Of a DNA stretch of 64,000 bases, positions 38,901 to 49,100 are shown piece by piece (the first letter of the stretch is position 1; every line of letters starts with the position of its first letter). The stretch is from Helicoverpa zea. Taxonomy: Eukaryota; Arthropoda; Insecta; Lepidoptera; Noctuidae. Location: positions 6,388,501 through 6,452,500 of the forward strand of contig NC_061465.1 in NCBI RefSeq assembly GCF_022581195.2, read 5' to 3'. A program made the translations under genes and the position numbers. The notes under the pieces were generated by a model that was not told where the DNA came from, searched no databases, and worked only from the letters and a program-made list of their open reading frames with translations.

Positions 38901-41061
38901 CTGGGTGCCACTGGGTGGGAATGTCACCGTCAAAGATGACAATCTATAGATACAGCATCACAGCAAAATATAAAAAATATGTAATATAATAGAATTCATA
39001 GCATCATTTGCATTGGAGTGTTAGTATTGTTGGGCAAGGGGGCAAACCATCTTCCGACCCCAAATGCCAGCCTCACCAGCTCGACCCTTCTAAAAAGCAG
39101 ACGAGGCTTTAGTGACCGACTTGTGAAACAACACCAAGTGGGATATTAAACGTCTTGCTTGGAGATGGGCAAAAGTGTCTATTTTTTCCCTTACCTACTT
39201 CGTTCAATTCTTCCCAATGGGTTAGGCCTCTGTCAGCCAATGGTCGATTTTAGGTGACAACGAGGACTACGTATTTGAGTTCAGAATATAATAAACCGTA
39301 TCATAATAACCTTTGTTTTACACCACGTCGTGTATTCATGTAATACTATCCTGTACAGTTGTAATATTTTACTCGCCCGCGACGGTTTAATTATACAAAC
39401 GTGAAATAGTTTTCAATTATTAAAATAACACGCCTGAGTTCTTAAATTTAAACCTTTGTTTATATCGCGTAATCAATACTGTTACCTTATCGATAACATA
39501 ATATCGAATTACAGCATAATTATGTGATCATGGCACATATAATGTATCATCAATGACTCAGTGCGATTCTTTAATTAAGAACAATTCATAACAACGGATT
39601 GCACAATCAAAACGTCCTTATTATGAATACGTGCTATCCTATGTTTGTTACCGAATCCCTATGTTTACAAATAAAAAGTAATGCGGTAACATCCCTTTGC
39701 GATATTTTGCAATTTTTGCATTTTTTGGCATGCGTTGTTCCAGGTACCACATAGAGAGTTTCGAAACCCTGGTCGGTCGAAAGTTCCTGTCGTTTGCGAA
39801 GAGTGCAATGTTCAATGATGACTTGTACAGCGGATTGGTAGCTGAAGTGCTGCAGTCGGATCTACTCGTTGAATCCTGGACTAATGGACCCGGCACGCTA
39901 GATTCGGAGTGCAGTCGGAATTTCCAGTGAGTTTTTAACTGAACCATATTTTGTTCACCATAGAAAAATAGGTGAACATTTGAATTTGGTCATGATAACA
40001 AGATTTTTGGCTGTTCAGATGTCAGTTCTGTTAATGCTCTTTCATTCACATGTGTTAGCCTTTGGAAAAAGAAAAGCTCAACCTAGTGTCATCTTTTGAA
40101 TTTTTTGCATATACTGGCTGTTGTTCGCTTTTTCCTAGATGTACTCGGCCTATGATACGGTACTATCCTCCTAGGATAGTTGAAGGCCGAGCTCAGTCTC
40201 GGTCTCATTCTCTATGTTACAAATCATTTAAGAAAGAATTATCAAAGCCAAAAATATCGTCCACACAAATTGCAATACCTCAGTCCCCTTTCGTTTTACA
40301 ATATTTTTATATCAACATGTGTATTTCATTTTATTTCAGAGTAAGAAACATAGAACGGCTCAAGTTCCCCATAGCCAAGATGTCGTTCACTTCACACAAT
40401 GACCACTCGAAGTGGGCAGTGGCTGTAGCACATAAGATGCACAACAGTCAAGATACCAAAGTCGCAGATTACTGGGTTTGCGTCGGAGATATTAATAGAG
40501 CGGTGAGTACCACTTTTTTCAATCTGGCTGTTGTCACCCTTTTCGTGTCGAAAGACGTCCACTAGTCAAAGGCCTCCCCCAAGGTTCGCCACTTTGTTCG
40601 ATTTTTAATAACCCGCACCCATTGCTTCCCGGCGATCTTGGCCAGATCGTCCATCCATCTAGCGGGGGGGCCTGCCCACGTTTCGTCGTTCTACGCATTG
40701 CTGTGCATGACCCTCATCCCGGGGGAATTTCTTCCCGAAACTCATAAAATGTGGATTCATCCGCAGACAGTCTGCTGTGAAATTTTTAGCTTCAGTAAAA
40801 AATAAGAAAAAAATACTTTTTTTTATAATAATATTTTACAAGTAATACCTATGTCTCTTTATAACGGGGAAAAAATCAAAATTATAATCTTACGAAAAAA
40901 AAATATAAAAACAGTTTTTTGCTGTCGTACCTATGATATAAAAACGTGTTTTGTTTTAGTTACCACAAGAGTCGCGGGGCGGCGGCACGGTGTGTACATC
41001 AGGCCCCATACTTTGGGGAAACTTCGCTCATCTCATAGAATCTGTACAGACGTGTAACTAA
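32963..41061 (+). CDS. DNase II (deoxyribonuclease-2), paralog 1, probably active
   Basis: Coding exons: 32963-33063, 36236-36410, 36858-36963, 37448-37663, 37892-38120, 39744-39926, 40340-40502, 40960-41061; 1275 nt, 424 aa. DNase II is an acid endonuclease of lysosomes, or secreted into the gut, that cuts DNA without metal ions. Residues 1-19 form a signal peptide (hydrophobic IVFLVFTIFV). Family marks: CRNEKGEPVDWFYVYKLP near the mature N-terminus, IYNDQPP (100-106), GHTKGV (171-176), WLVHSVPRFPP with catalytic His189, KSAMFNDDLYSG in exon 6, NDHSKWAV with catalytic His359 and Lys361, and VCVGDINR in exon 7. Both HxK-type halves are present, so activity is likely. At 424 aa it is about 60 longer than usual because of a lysine-rich insertion (about 110-168) between IYNDQPP and GHTKG. 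It lies 1.25 kb upstream of a tandem paralog. Confidence 0.96.
33064..34031 (+). other. DNase II-1 intron 1, first part
   Basis: GTTAGT donor, phase 2. AT-rich with nothing recognised until the inserted 1453-bp element. Confidence 0.5.
34036..35488 (+). mobile_element. 1453-bp long-TIR DNA element, copy 2
   Basis: Same ends, length and orientation as the element at 23527-24979, with 200-bp inverted repeats (34036-34235 and 35289-35488). It is flanked by a TATA duplication (34032-34035 and 35489-35492). By eye I find about seven substitutions and no length change between the two copies, near 99.5% identity. It lies in intron 1 of DNase II-1. Confidence 0.9.
35555..35765. repeat. GC-richer dispersed repeat fragment
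   Basis: A block with GACGCCCTAAGCCGAGGTCC and GGGGTACCCTTAGCGCAGTC, markedly GC-richer than its surroundings. It resembles untranslated LINE sequence of lepidopteran genomes but I cannot name the family, and it encodes no protein. Confidence 0.4.
36412..36540 (-). repeat. Repeat fragment abutting the DNase II-1 exon 2 donor
   Basis: TACTAGCCGTTTTACCGCGG followed by TTTCACCCGCGTCTCGTGGG is the start of a very common lepidopteran repeat (inverse of the 'gcccgcggcttcgc' type). It begins one base into intron 2, so the GTACTA donor is made at the junction with the repeat. Confidence 0.7.
36545..36690 (-). repeat. SINE fragment in DNase II-1 intron 2
   Basis: GCCTTTTCCCAACGATGGGT, GCATGCAGCTGAGTATCAGT and TGACTGCCTATCTGACCTCC match the family at 27470-27755. 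Confidence 0.7.
38121..39743 (+). other. DNase II-1 intron 5
   Basis: GTAAGT...TTCCAG, phase 2, 1.6 kb. A less AT-rich stretch at about 38230-38510 has an open frame of 71 codons (38291-38506) with no recognised similarity; it may be an old repeat. The stretch 39010-39250 also looks repeat-derived but unnamed. Confidence 0.45.
40144..40191. repeat. Nested hairpin in DNase II-1 intron 6
   Basis: CTCGGCCT pairs with AGGCCGAG, and inside it ACTATCC pairs with GGATAGT. A short double stem of unknown role. Confidence 0.5.
40558..40735 (-). repeat. LINE 3'-region fragment in DNase II-1 intron 7
   Basis: CAAAGGCCTCCCCCAAGGTT, a CTTCCCGGCGATCTTGGCCA block and GCGGGGGGGCCTGCCCACGT follow the pattern of a lepidopteran non-LTR 3' region, also partly seen at 57575-57640. 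No reading frame is kept. Confidence 0.65.
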
Positions 41062-42314
41062 AATAAGTTTACTATTACTAAAAGGAGTAACTTTAAAAAA
41101 ATTGTGCGCCGGACGCACGTAACATGATCTACATACTTGGGTTTGTAACTTGCATGTTTGTTTATAACAAACCTATGTGTAAATATTAAGAAAGCTGCCA
41201 GAATAAAGTTAAGTGTACTTAATAGATTATAAATGTTTATTAGACTCGAGTAGTGTGTGACAGTTTTTGAGAATGCTTGAGCGTTGTGTCCATGGTACAG
41301 TCAACTTCAGGTCAGTGGTAACAGTTTTATAGGAAAATCGTACTTATTACTATTGAGTTAAGGTGCATGACAGTTACCACTAATGTGCAGTTTACTGTAC
41401 CAACCAATCCAAACGTATATAGGTTGGCTAGACTTATTTAGACGATATTACTTGTAGAATTGTCCATAGAGGGAGAAATTTAATTTTATCGCAGAATTGT
41501 TTTGCCACCATTACTGTAAACATTGTCTCGCCCTAGAGTCAGATTTGACGTTGGCGCCCCTTTAAAAAGAAGTAGAAAGAAGTTTATTATAAGTAATGAT
41601 TACTTGTGATGGTTAAGAGGTAAGAATTCTGGCCACAGTGCAGTATTCCATGAATAGAATAAGTAGTTAAGTATATCAACATGTGAACCTTTCAAACATT
41701 CCTAAAACACACAACTTGAAAACAAATACGTAAGATAAAACGCAAATAAAATATAGTTTTAGTACAAAAGGTGTGTGTTATGATCTGTGATCATAGGATA
41801 CGATTGTGTCATTTTAGTAGTAAGATAGTTCTTTGAAAATGTGACGTATGCTTCGTGCAATAAGGCTTATTGGACCTTTGTTCCTAAAGATTAAAAAAAT
41901 ATTAGCTGAATTAAAAAAATAATAATTTGTTTGGAACAATGGTGCAAGTGGACCTAAAATTATGATCAAGAATCTGTGTTTTTTAAATATCGAATACTTA
42001 CGACTAGATACTAGTTTCCTTAATTAGCATTGGTTGTTGATCTTTTAACGCCTTATTTGATACATTAATATGTTTCTAAAATAATGTGGTTTTAAGAATC
42101 TGAAGCTATAAGTTGTTAGGCTAATTTTGTAATAAAACAAATTACTTAAAATAGCTGCATTTTATTACGCTCATCTATTTATGTTGTAGTACACATGACA
42201 TTTTATACCTTGCACTGAATTTATTTTTATGACTCGATAAAGAATTCAATTGAAAACAAACGGATAAAAATACAGTGACTGGGTGGTACCTATGCTCGAA
42301 CTTATGGTGGAATA
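41062..42314. other. Spacer between the two DNase II genes
   Basis: 1.25 kb, AT-rich, with an AATAAA at 41202 for gene 1. The rest must hold the gene 2 promoter; no core element stands out. Confidence 0.5.
41202..41207 (+). terminator. Candidate polyadenylation signal of DNase II-1
   Basis: AATAAA in CCAGAATAAAGTTAAG, 141 nt after the stop codon, a typical distance. Confidence 0.55.
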
Positions 42315-45139
42315 ATGTCGTATTTTTATTTATTTTTGTATATTTTCTTACTGTGCCTGTTAGACTGTTATTGCCAACTTGTCGGTGGATGGGAATATTT
42401 GAATGTGCAATGCAGGGATAACGACAATGAAGCAGTGGACTGGTAATATTTTCTCATATTCCTTTTTGAAAACTTGTGCAGTTTACCACAAATTATATTT
42501 TCTTAAAAACAGTGTAAGAAGTTAAGTTAGAGATTTAACCCTCTTTAACCTCTTTAACTCGCTGTTCCATACCTTTGTAAAGGACTACCTAATTACTTAA
42601 TCCTTAGTAGACGACGATTACATAGTTTTGCTTCTTAATTACTATACTATCCTCTATTATCTTCAACAACAGCCATAGGATCTCAATTGCTAAACATGGC
42701 CCGGTAAAAAGCGGCCTGCGTTTAGTATTTACTTACGACCTTTGTTAGGTCATATAAGTCTTATAACATGTCTTATTACCTAGGTGGTACGTATACAAGC
42801 CTCCGAGTAACATTGGCGGGGACATGGACTCCGGGGCCAACTTCTCGTACATTACAGCGAACATAGCTGGACGCTGGCAGGCTTCCCGCGTCCATATATT
42901 TGGCAAATCCTTGCTGAAGTACACCTTGGCTCCTATGTATAAAGTAAGCGTTTTAGCCTACTTGATATCTTATAAACTTATAACAAAATAATCATGGACG
43001 CCTGCTGATCTCTCTCCGTTCGTATTGGATTGCCGTTCCACTGATCTATGAGAGTGAAGGAATAGAGAGTACCTTCGTGCCTGCATAATTGCTCGATACT
43101 ATGATATTTCCCGCGCAGTTAACTAATATCCCTAGAGAGAACAGCCAAAATTGTTATTTATCATTATTCTGATGGAAATTGTTTTGCAATGGTTGTAAAA
43201 CCAAAAGCTGAAGAAATTGTCAGTCTCTTGGATTTAACTCCTAGGATCTTAGATGGAAGTAGTTGTGACAACAGCCTTACTCTGGAATTCTATCAGGAAG
43301 ACAGCAAAAAAATATTCCTTATTATTATTTGTCGTAAAGAACTAATGAAGCATTAACTTACATCTACCATTTAACCATCTACATTACAGAAAGCATATAG
43401 AGACTATGTGGCGTCAGTGGTTTACGAAGAACAACAGCCCACTGAGAATTTCAAAGGATCTGCCGCGTTTGGCGTACTGTTGGCTAACGACATGGGAGGC
43501 GTGTGGATAGGGCACTCAGTACCTGGCTTTCCGGCTTTAACTAGTTTGTAAATTTTTACTTCTAATGCAAAATGTTATGGAGGATTAACGCACAATCTAA
43601 TCTCTGAATCGCATCCGTTGGTATGCATGAGGACGTATTCATTATATATGAAACAGACAGAATTTTATGAATTTTCGATAAAACACTGTGAGTAAATGGA
43701 AAACATAGGTAGATTGTTAGTGCAGTCAAACTGTGGATAGGTCATATCTTAGCGAGTTCCTCCAACTGTCCGAAAGCGTTTTGAGTAGGTACCTAACGCT
43801 GATATTTTTTTTCCTTTCAGAGGGTAAACCGATATTTCCCACGCTAGAGCTACCGAATGGGCATATGATTATGTGCCTGTCTTTAGACCTGCAGACCATG
43901 AACTCATTGGCTATAGCCGTCAAGCAGACTGAGCCTTATATACAGAGGATGATCATACCAGCAACTTTGAAGGACCGTCTTCCAGATTGGGTGAATTTAT
44001 TGGGTAATGATGAGCCCGAAGTGAAGGCGTCTAAGACTGCTGTGTGAGCATTTTCGAATAATGAATCCTTTTCCTTGTTCGTGCATCGGACTTTTTTTCT
44101 GATCAGGGATACTACCTACTGAGTGTTCTTTACTTTGCTATAACTTACCTACCTATTCTTAACATAATTTTTCTTCTTTCCATATTCATTGGTAATACCT
44201 ACTGGTTGATTCAACCTACATGACAAGGTATATCAGTAACAAACAGTACATGACAAGGTATATCAGTAACAAACAAGAGGTTGACTTCTGATGATTTATT
44301 GACTATGACTTTCTCCTCTCCTGACTATCTGCTTTTCGTCAAAATCGTCCAACATCTTATTTTCGAAGAAGACGGATTGACGATTCTAACTTACCTGTTC
44401 TTCTATTATTCAGGAGGAAAACGAAAATATTGCCATTTATGACGAAAGGGAAAAGTTTGCGTGGAATAGTGCTGGCTCGGAGCCCCGGCGATTCTCGCTG
44501 CCTCTACAAGAGTTTCGCGAAGACTAAAGGAATTGTCATGGACGTGTACGGCCACAGGGAACATCAGAATGCAATTTGTGATAAAACGTACAGGTAATTA
44601 TCATTGTAACCTACTTAACTAACTTTATTCTACTTAGAATCTTCTCCACTCATACAACTTGTTCCTATTGTTTACATAAATCTTGTACCCATCCAAAACG
44701 CATCAATGCGTTTTTTATCGTATTTCGTGAGATCGGTGGAGATTTGCAAGGACTGTATTAGAAACTCTTGTTCTCTGCATGTTTATTGTAGTGAACCATG
44801 TAATACTGACTGGTGCTGTAAATTTTTACGGTATTAAGTGAGGCCGGAATGATATACCTGATTTATATTTTCAGCTTACGCAATATCGACGCTATATCCC
44901 TAAAGTATCCGGAGCACGTTTTCTACATAGACAATGCCACAGACAGCATGGGTTTCGCCGTCAGCACGGTTGGGGTGTGGCAGAGACCTGGCCGTAGTAG
45001 AGGTCAGCATTGGGCTTGCACCGGCAACGTTGAGAACCAACCACTTAGCTCCAAAGGAGGCATTATTGCTTGCGTCTTCAATTTCCAAGTGTGGCTCTCT
45101 TTTGATAATTTTAAAGTAAAAGAACCTGAATGTGGATAG
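42315..45139 (+). CDS. DNase II-like protein, paralog 2, predicted catalytically inactive
   Basis: Coding exons: 42315-42442, 42784-42943, 43390-43543, 43821-44043, 44414-44593, 44875-45139; 1110 nt, 369 aa, the normal DNase II length. Residues 1-20 (LFLYIFLLCLLDC) are a signal peptide. Family marks: CRDNDNEAVDWWYVYKPP, VWIGHSVPGFP with His138 retained, and a C-terminal CTGNVENQ block in place of CVGDINR. Aligned to the neighbour, NDHSKWAV corresponds to ATDSMGFAV (303-311): the catalytic His and Lys of HxK become Ser306 and Gly308. The reading frame, all splice sites and the signal peptide are intact, so this is a conserved protein rather than a decayed gene. It may bind DNA, or have a new role, without cutting. 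Its five introns agree in position and phase with five of gene 1's seven, showing tandem duplication. Reading through exon 4 would hit TGA at 44045, just inside intron 4. Confidence 0.93.
42985..43190 (+). repeat. tRNA-derived SINE fragment in DNase II-2 intron 2
   Basis: GCTGATCTCTCTCCGTTCGT, GGATTGCCGTTCCACTGATC and GAGTGAAGGAATAGAGAGTA match the body of the copy at 30344-30640; the tRNA-like head is missing. Confidence 0.7.
44218..44275. repeat. 30-bp tandem duplication in DNase II-2 intron 4
   Basis: ACATGACAAGGTATATCAGT and the bases that follow occur twice, 30 bp apart, without a mismatch over about 27 bases: a recent local duplication. Confidence 0.85.
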
Positions 45140-46169
45140 CAGGTATATCGTTTATAATGATTTTTTTCTTTATAAATTATGATCCTGACGAAATTACAGT
45201 GTTACTTCATTCTAATTTTATGTGTATGTAGGTGATGTAAATGAAATAGTAAAGAAGATATATTTATAGATAAAATGTTTATTATACAACACAAACATTA
45301 TTTACATGATTATGATTCATATCGCTTCAACACGCTAGTGACGACTACCTAATACAAACAACTCAGAAATCGTACAAACACTACAGAAATATATGAAACC
45401 GTAATTTTATACTGGCTTCACTGGATGATATCATAGCGTATAGTATACAGTTTTCATACTCTCAAAAGTTTTATAATTGACACGATGTGAGCTTGAAATA
45501 TTTATGTACAATTCCCACATATAAAATTTCTATGCAATAAGAATGCTACACTTAGCAAAGATTTTCAGTCACCGTGTAAGATTAGGCTATTCCAAGTGTA
45601 AATAACAAGGAATATAACTCTAAGAAATATATCGTTTTATATCTTCAAGCACTGCAAGCGCTTTATCTCCGTCCTCCCGTATCTTCGATCTATCAGGGAG
45701 CCACGGGTCGCTAAAATCTTACAATATAGATTATGATATTATATTTAGGTACAGATAAATGAGTATAAATTGCAAAATCAGCCCGAATGGCAAACTTAAT
45801 AAAATATAAAATTAAAAACTGACTCAATTAAAGCATACAAAATAACAATTATATGATGACAAGTTAGATTTTCGATGTTAGAAAGTTTGGACCCTTCACC
45901 TCAATAGTGGTGATCGTGTGTAAAAATCAGACAAGAAATATTCATTCAACATCAATGATCATTGATTAAATCCTTAACAAAATAACGAAAGCTTAACTAC
46001 GGCTTTAAAAAATAAAGTGACACACACATTGCCTTATGAATATCTCAATCATGTAACTTGTAGTTAAGCAGACGTTCATGCATTCTGTGCGGATATTTAT
46101 CAGAATATAACTTGGTTGTGACATGCGACCTATATTGGCAGTGTACAAATGATTGGTCACACTGTTCCT
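45140..46169. other. Convergent spacer between DNase II-2 and the SDR gene
   Basis: 1.03 kb that should hold both 3' untranslated regions. On the minus strand an AATAAA lies at 45275-45280, which would give the SDR transcript a long 3' end overlapping that of DNase II-2. No repeat was recognised. Confidence 0.5.
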
Positions 46170-49100
46170 TCAGTGTGCGACTCTCAATGAAGGCATCCTG
46201 GTGAACCAGGAGTCTTGTTTGACCTTCAGATAGTAGGCGTCTCTCGGTGAGGGCACTGTTAGGGCGTCTTCTAGAACCTTCAGTGCACTCGTGGGCAGGA
46301 TCTTGGCGCTGTACTCTGCGGCTTCTCCTGGCATTGTGACTGCGCAGCTCGCGGTACCGGCGCTTACTTCCGAACTTGGTGTTTCGGGACGACTAGAAAA
46401 TAAAAGGAAAGTATTAGAGCAATAATGTTGCACAGGCTTTTAAAATGTAAAGAGATACGTACACGTAACATAGTTGTAAAACCGCAATCCTGTTCGACAC
46501 AGGTAGCTACATACAAAGACTGTTTAAAAGTTCAAAAGGTGTTCTTATATCAGTATTTCCTACTTCCCGCAGTTCATAGCCATTTGTTATTCTGATATAC
46601 ATATATGTAAGCTATACGTATTACTGCAAAATTTTATCAGATTCTACCCGGAGTCTTAGCGTGAAAGGGGAACAAACATCCATACCAAACTTTCCCGTTT
46701 ATAATATTAGTCAGATTTACCTAGCTGGCTGGCTAGGCGGCTGCAGCAGCGCTGGTGGCGAGTAAATCTCGTGAGCTGCTAGATCAGGCGCGTGCAGCAG
46801 CACCACGTGCAGGCGACGCGCGCGCAGCCCCGCCCGCAGCGCTCGCGCCGCGCCCCAGACGCCCCACCGCGCGGCCGCGGCGCCCGCGCTGTTCTCACCC
46901 GTCTCACCCGCCTCGACGCGGGACAGGCTCTCACATGCTGTGTCTGATGTTAACCCTGGAAGATTAATGAGAAAATGTTGAGGTCTACTAGATCAATAGA
47001 GGGAAAAAGGCTTATCTATTTAAGAATTCTAACGGAATAGATAAGTACCTGATAGATACTTAAGTATATTATGCCAGTCATAAAACTCAGATCTACATAG
47101 GTAGTGCCGACTAGCCAGATGTCGCTGTCAGCCATTACATGAGACAGCTTGCATTGATTCTTGACCTACCTATCAAACCAAGGATTTGGTAATTTATTGG
47201 TATCCTTTATGGTACCCATCTGGCTATTTCTTTACATCATCTAAGTATGTGGGTAAAGAAGTGTGATAATTAAGACATGACATAATAACAGTGCAGCTTA
47301 CCAATATAAAACAGCCTGCCAGCATGTGGATGGTCGGCAGCAGCAGCGGCGAGCAGAGGCGAGAAGGTGCGGGCGACGCGTAGGGCTCCGAGCACGTTGC
47401 CTCGGAGCGCCGCCTCCCAGCACGTCGCCCCGCCGCGACCACTGCTGCCTGCTGTGTTAATCACCGCCCAAATGCCTATAACCAGAATATAAATAAGTAA
47501 ATATACTTCAAGATACTCATTGAAATGAACTCGAAGAAGCACTTATACTTGGATTTTTAGCACCTACCTAGTTATTAGTAGTAGCCTAGCAGTGTTATTA
47601 TTAGAAAGTAGCTAGAAATAAGGGTATAAATAACTATGGATGAAGGAATGATAAAATCATGAGGACTTCTGAAATCTCACGATATGTGCTTATTCACCAT
47701 GTAAGATTAACTATAGCTTGTGGCTTCGTAGTGTCAAACATGATAACGACTTTTGCAGGTATATTGTATGCAAGGGGGTAGCCAATTTTACCCAACATGT
47801 ACCTATTTTTTAAGAGCATGAACCTATTTATTGAAAAAAAAAATAAAAATTTTGAAAACAAATTCAATGGATTTCAAAATAGCGCCACCTAGGTTGACGT
47901 GTGATTACATCATCAGTCACTTGACGTATCGTGTCGCGTATCGCATTACATCGCAGCGGGAAATGCGAGTAGCTAGTTATTGGAAACTTTACTAGATGGC
48001 GTTTATGTACCATCTACTGTATGGTACTTCAACAAAGTTTTCCTTTACATCCATTTACATAACAATATTTTCAAAAAAAAATCAAAACTCGATTTAATAA
48101 TTTGGTATGTTAAAACTCGTTGCAGATACCAAACCACTATTTGAACCCTCATTATCAAGCACTGCTGGTGTAGTGGTATCATGCAAGATTCCCATTCTTG
48201 CGACCCGGGTTCGATTCCCGGGCAGTGCACTTACTTTTACTACTTTATAGATAAATTAGTAACAATGTTAGAACGATTAGGGAATGATTTTTCATTTAGC
48301 GCCCATTTTACAGCCTCATATGATCATTTTGTTAAGTAATTTTCGCTTGACTAAATGAAACACTCATTTGCATAATATCGTCTATCTACCTTAACGATCT
48401 TAGAACAACACGGCAAGTTATTTTGCAAGAAATAAAGATAAGGCTTAAGTTAGCCAACATCGTTAAATAAATCTACACAGTTTAACTTTATTATACCCAA
48501 TGTCGTCAGAAGCATAAGTTTCACTACTTGAATACAAAATCGTACGGGTGGCTACATGAATAAAATAATTATTGAATCTTACTAGTCACCTTGTCACTTA
48601 TACCACCTCGACTTTCTGTGCAATTAATTAAGTTAATAAGTGTTTTAAACAACTTTATTCGTGCTTCGTACATTGGTTATCAATTTACGGAATTTGAAGA
48701 AATGTACCTAGTCGTTAAGCGAAGAGAAATTAGCTTTCTTTATTTTTAACTAAGGGAACACACTTTTTCATGGGCTGCACTGGAGCGAAAAGACATTTCT
48801 GTGGTTTTATATTCCTCGTCTACATACCGTGTTCTCCAGCCGGCAAATGCTGTGCAGTAGCTCTAGCCGCTTCCTCCAGTAAATCTTCTCTAGCCACGTC
48901 CAACTCGAGGGTCACGAGTCTCGGCTTCGGCTGGTCTTCGGGAGTGGTGGCGATGTGGGCTTGAAGCCAGGAGTCGGCCAGCCGGGCGCCCAGGCCACCC
49001 GTCCTGCAGCCAGCGATGACTCGCCATCCTCGACTACTCAGGTATGTTGCGATCTATAGAAGGGAAACGTGTGGATTAGACAATAGTTGAAGAATAGGTA

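Larger units (their letters stand above)
47476..48827 (-). other. SDR intron 2, carrying a tRNA gene
   Basis: Donor GTATGT at 48827-48822 and acceptor TTATAG at 47476. Apart from the tRNA at 48159-48229 no feature is recognised. A patch at 47880-48010 (GCGCCACCTAGG ... ACTAGATGGCG) may be an old repeat. Confidence 0.5.

Noticed and set aside
43733..44047. Open frame ending TGA at 44047 as the C-terminus of DNase II-2
   Set aside because: The stop lies in intron 4; splicing 44043 to 44414 keeps the frame and adds the family's C-terminal half.
48045..48230. 61-codon minus-strand open frame
   Set aside because: It is the complement of the tRNA-Gly gene; its N-terminal residues come from the T arm and acceptor.
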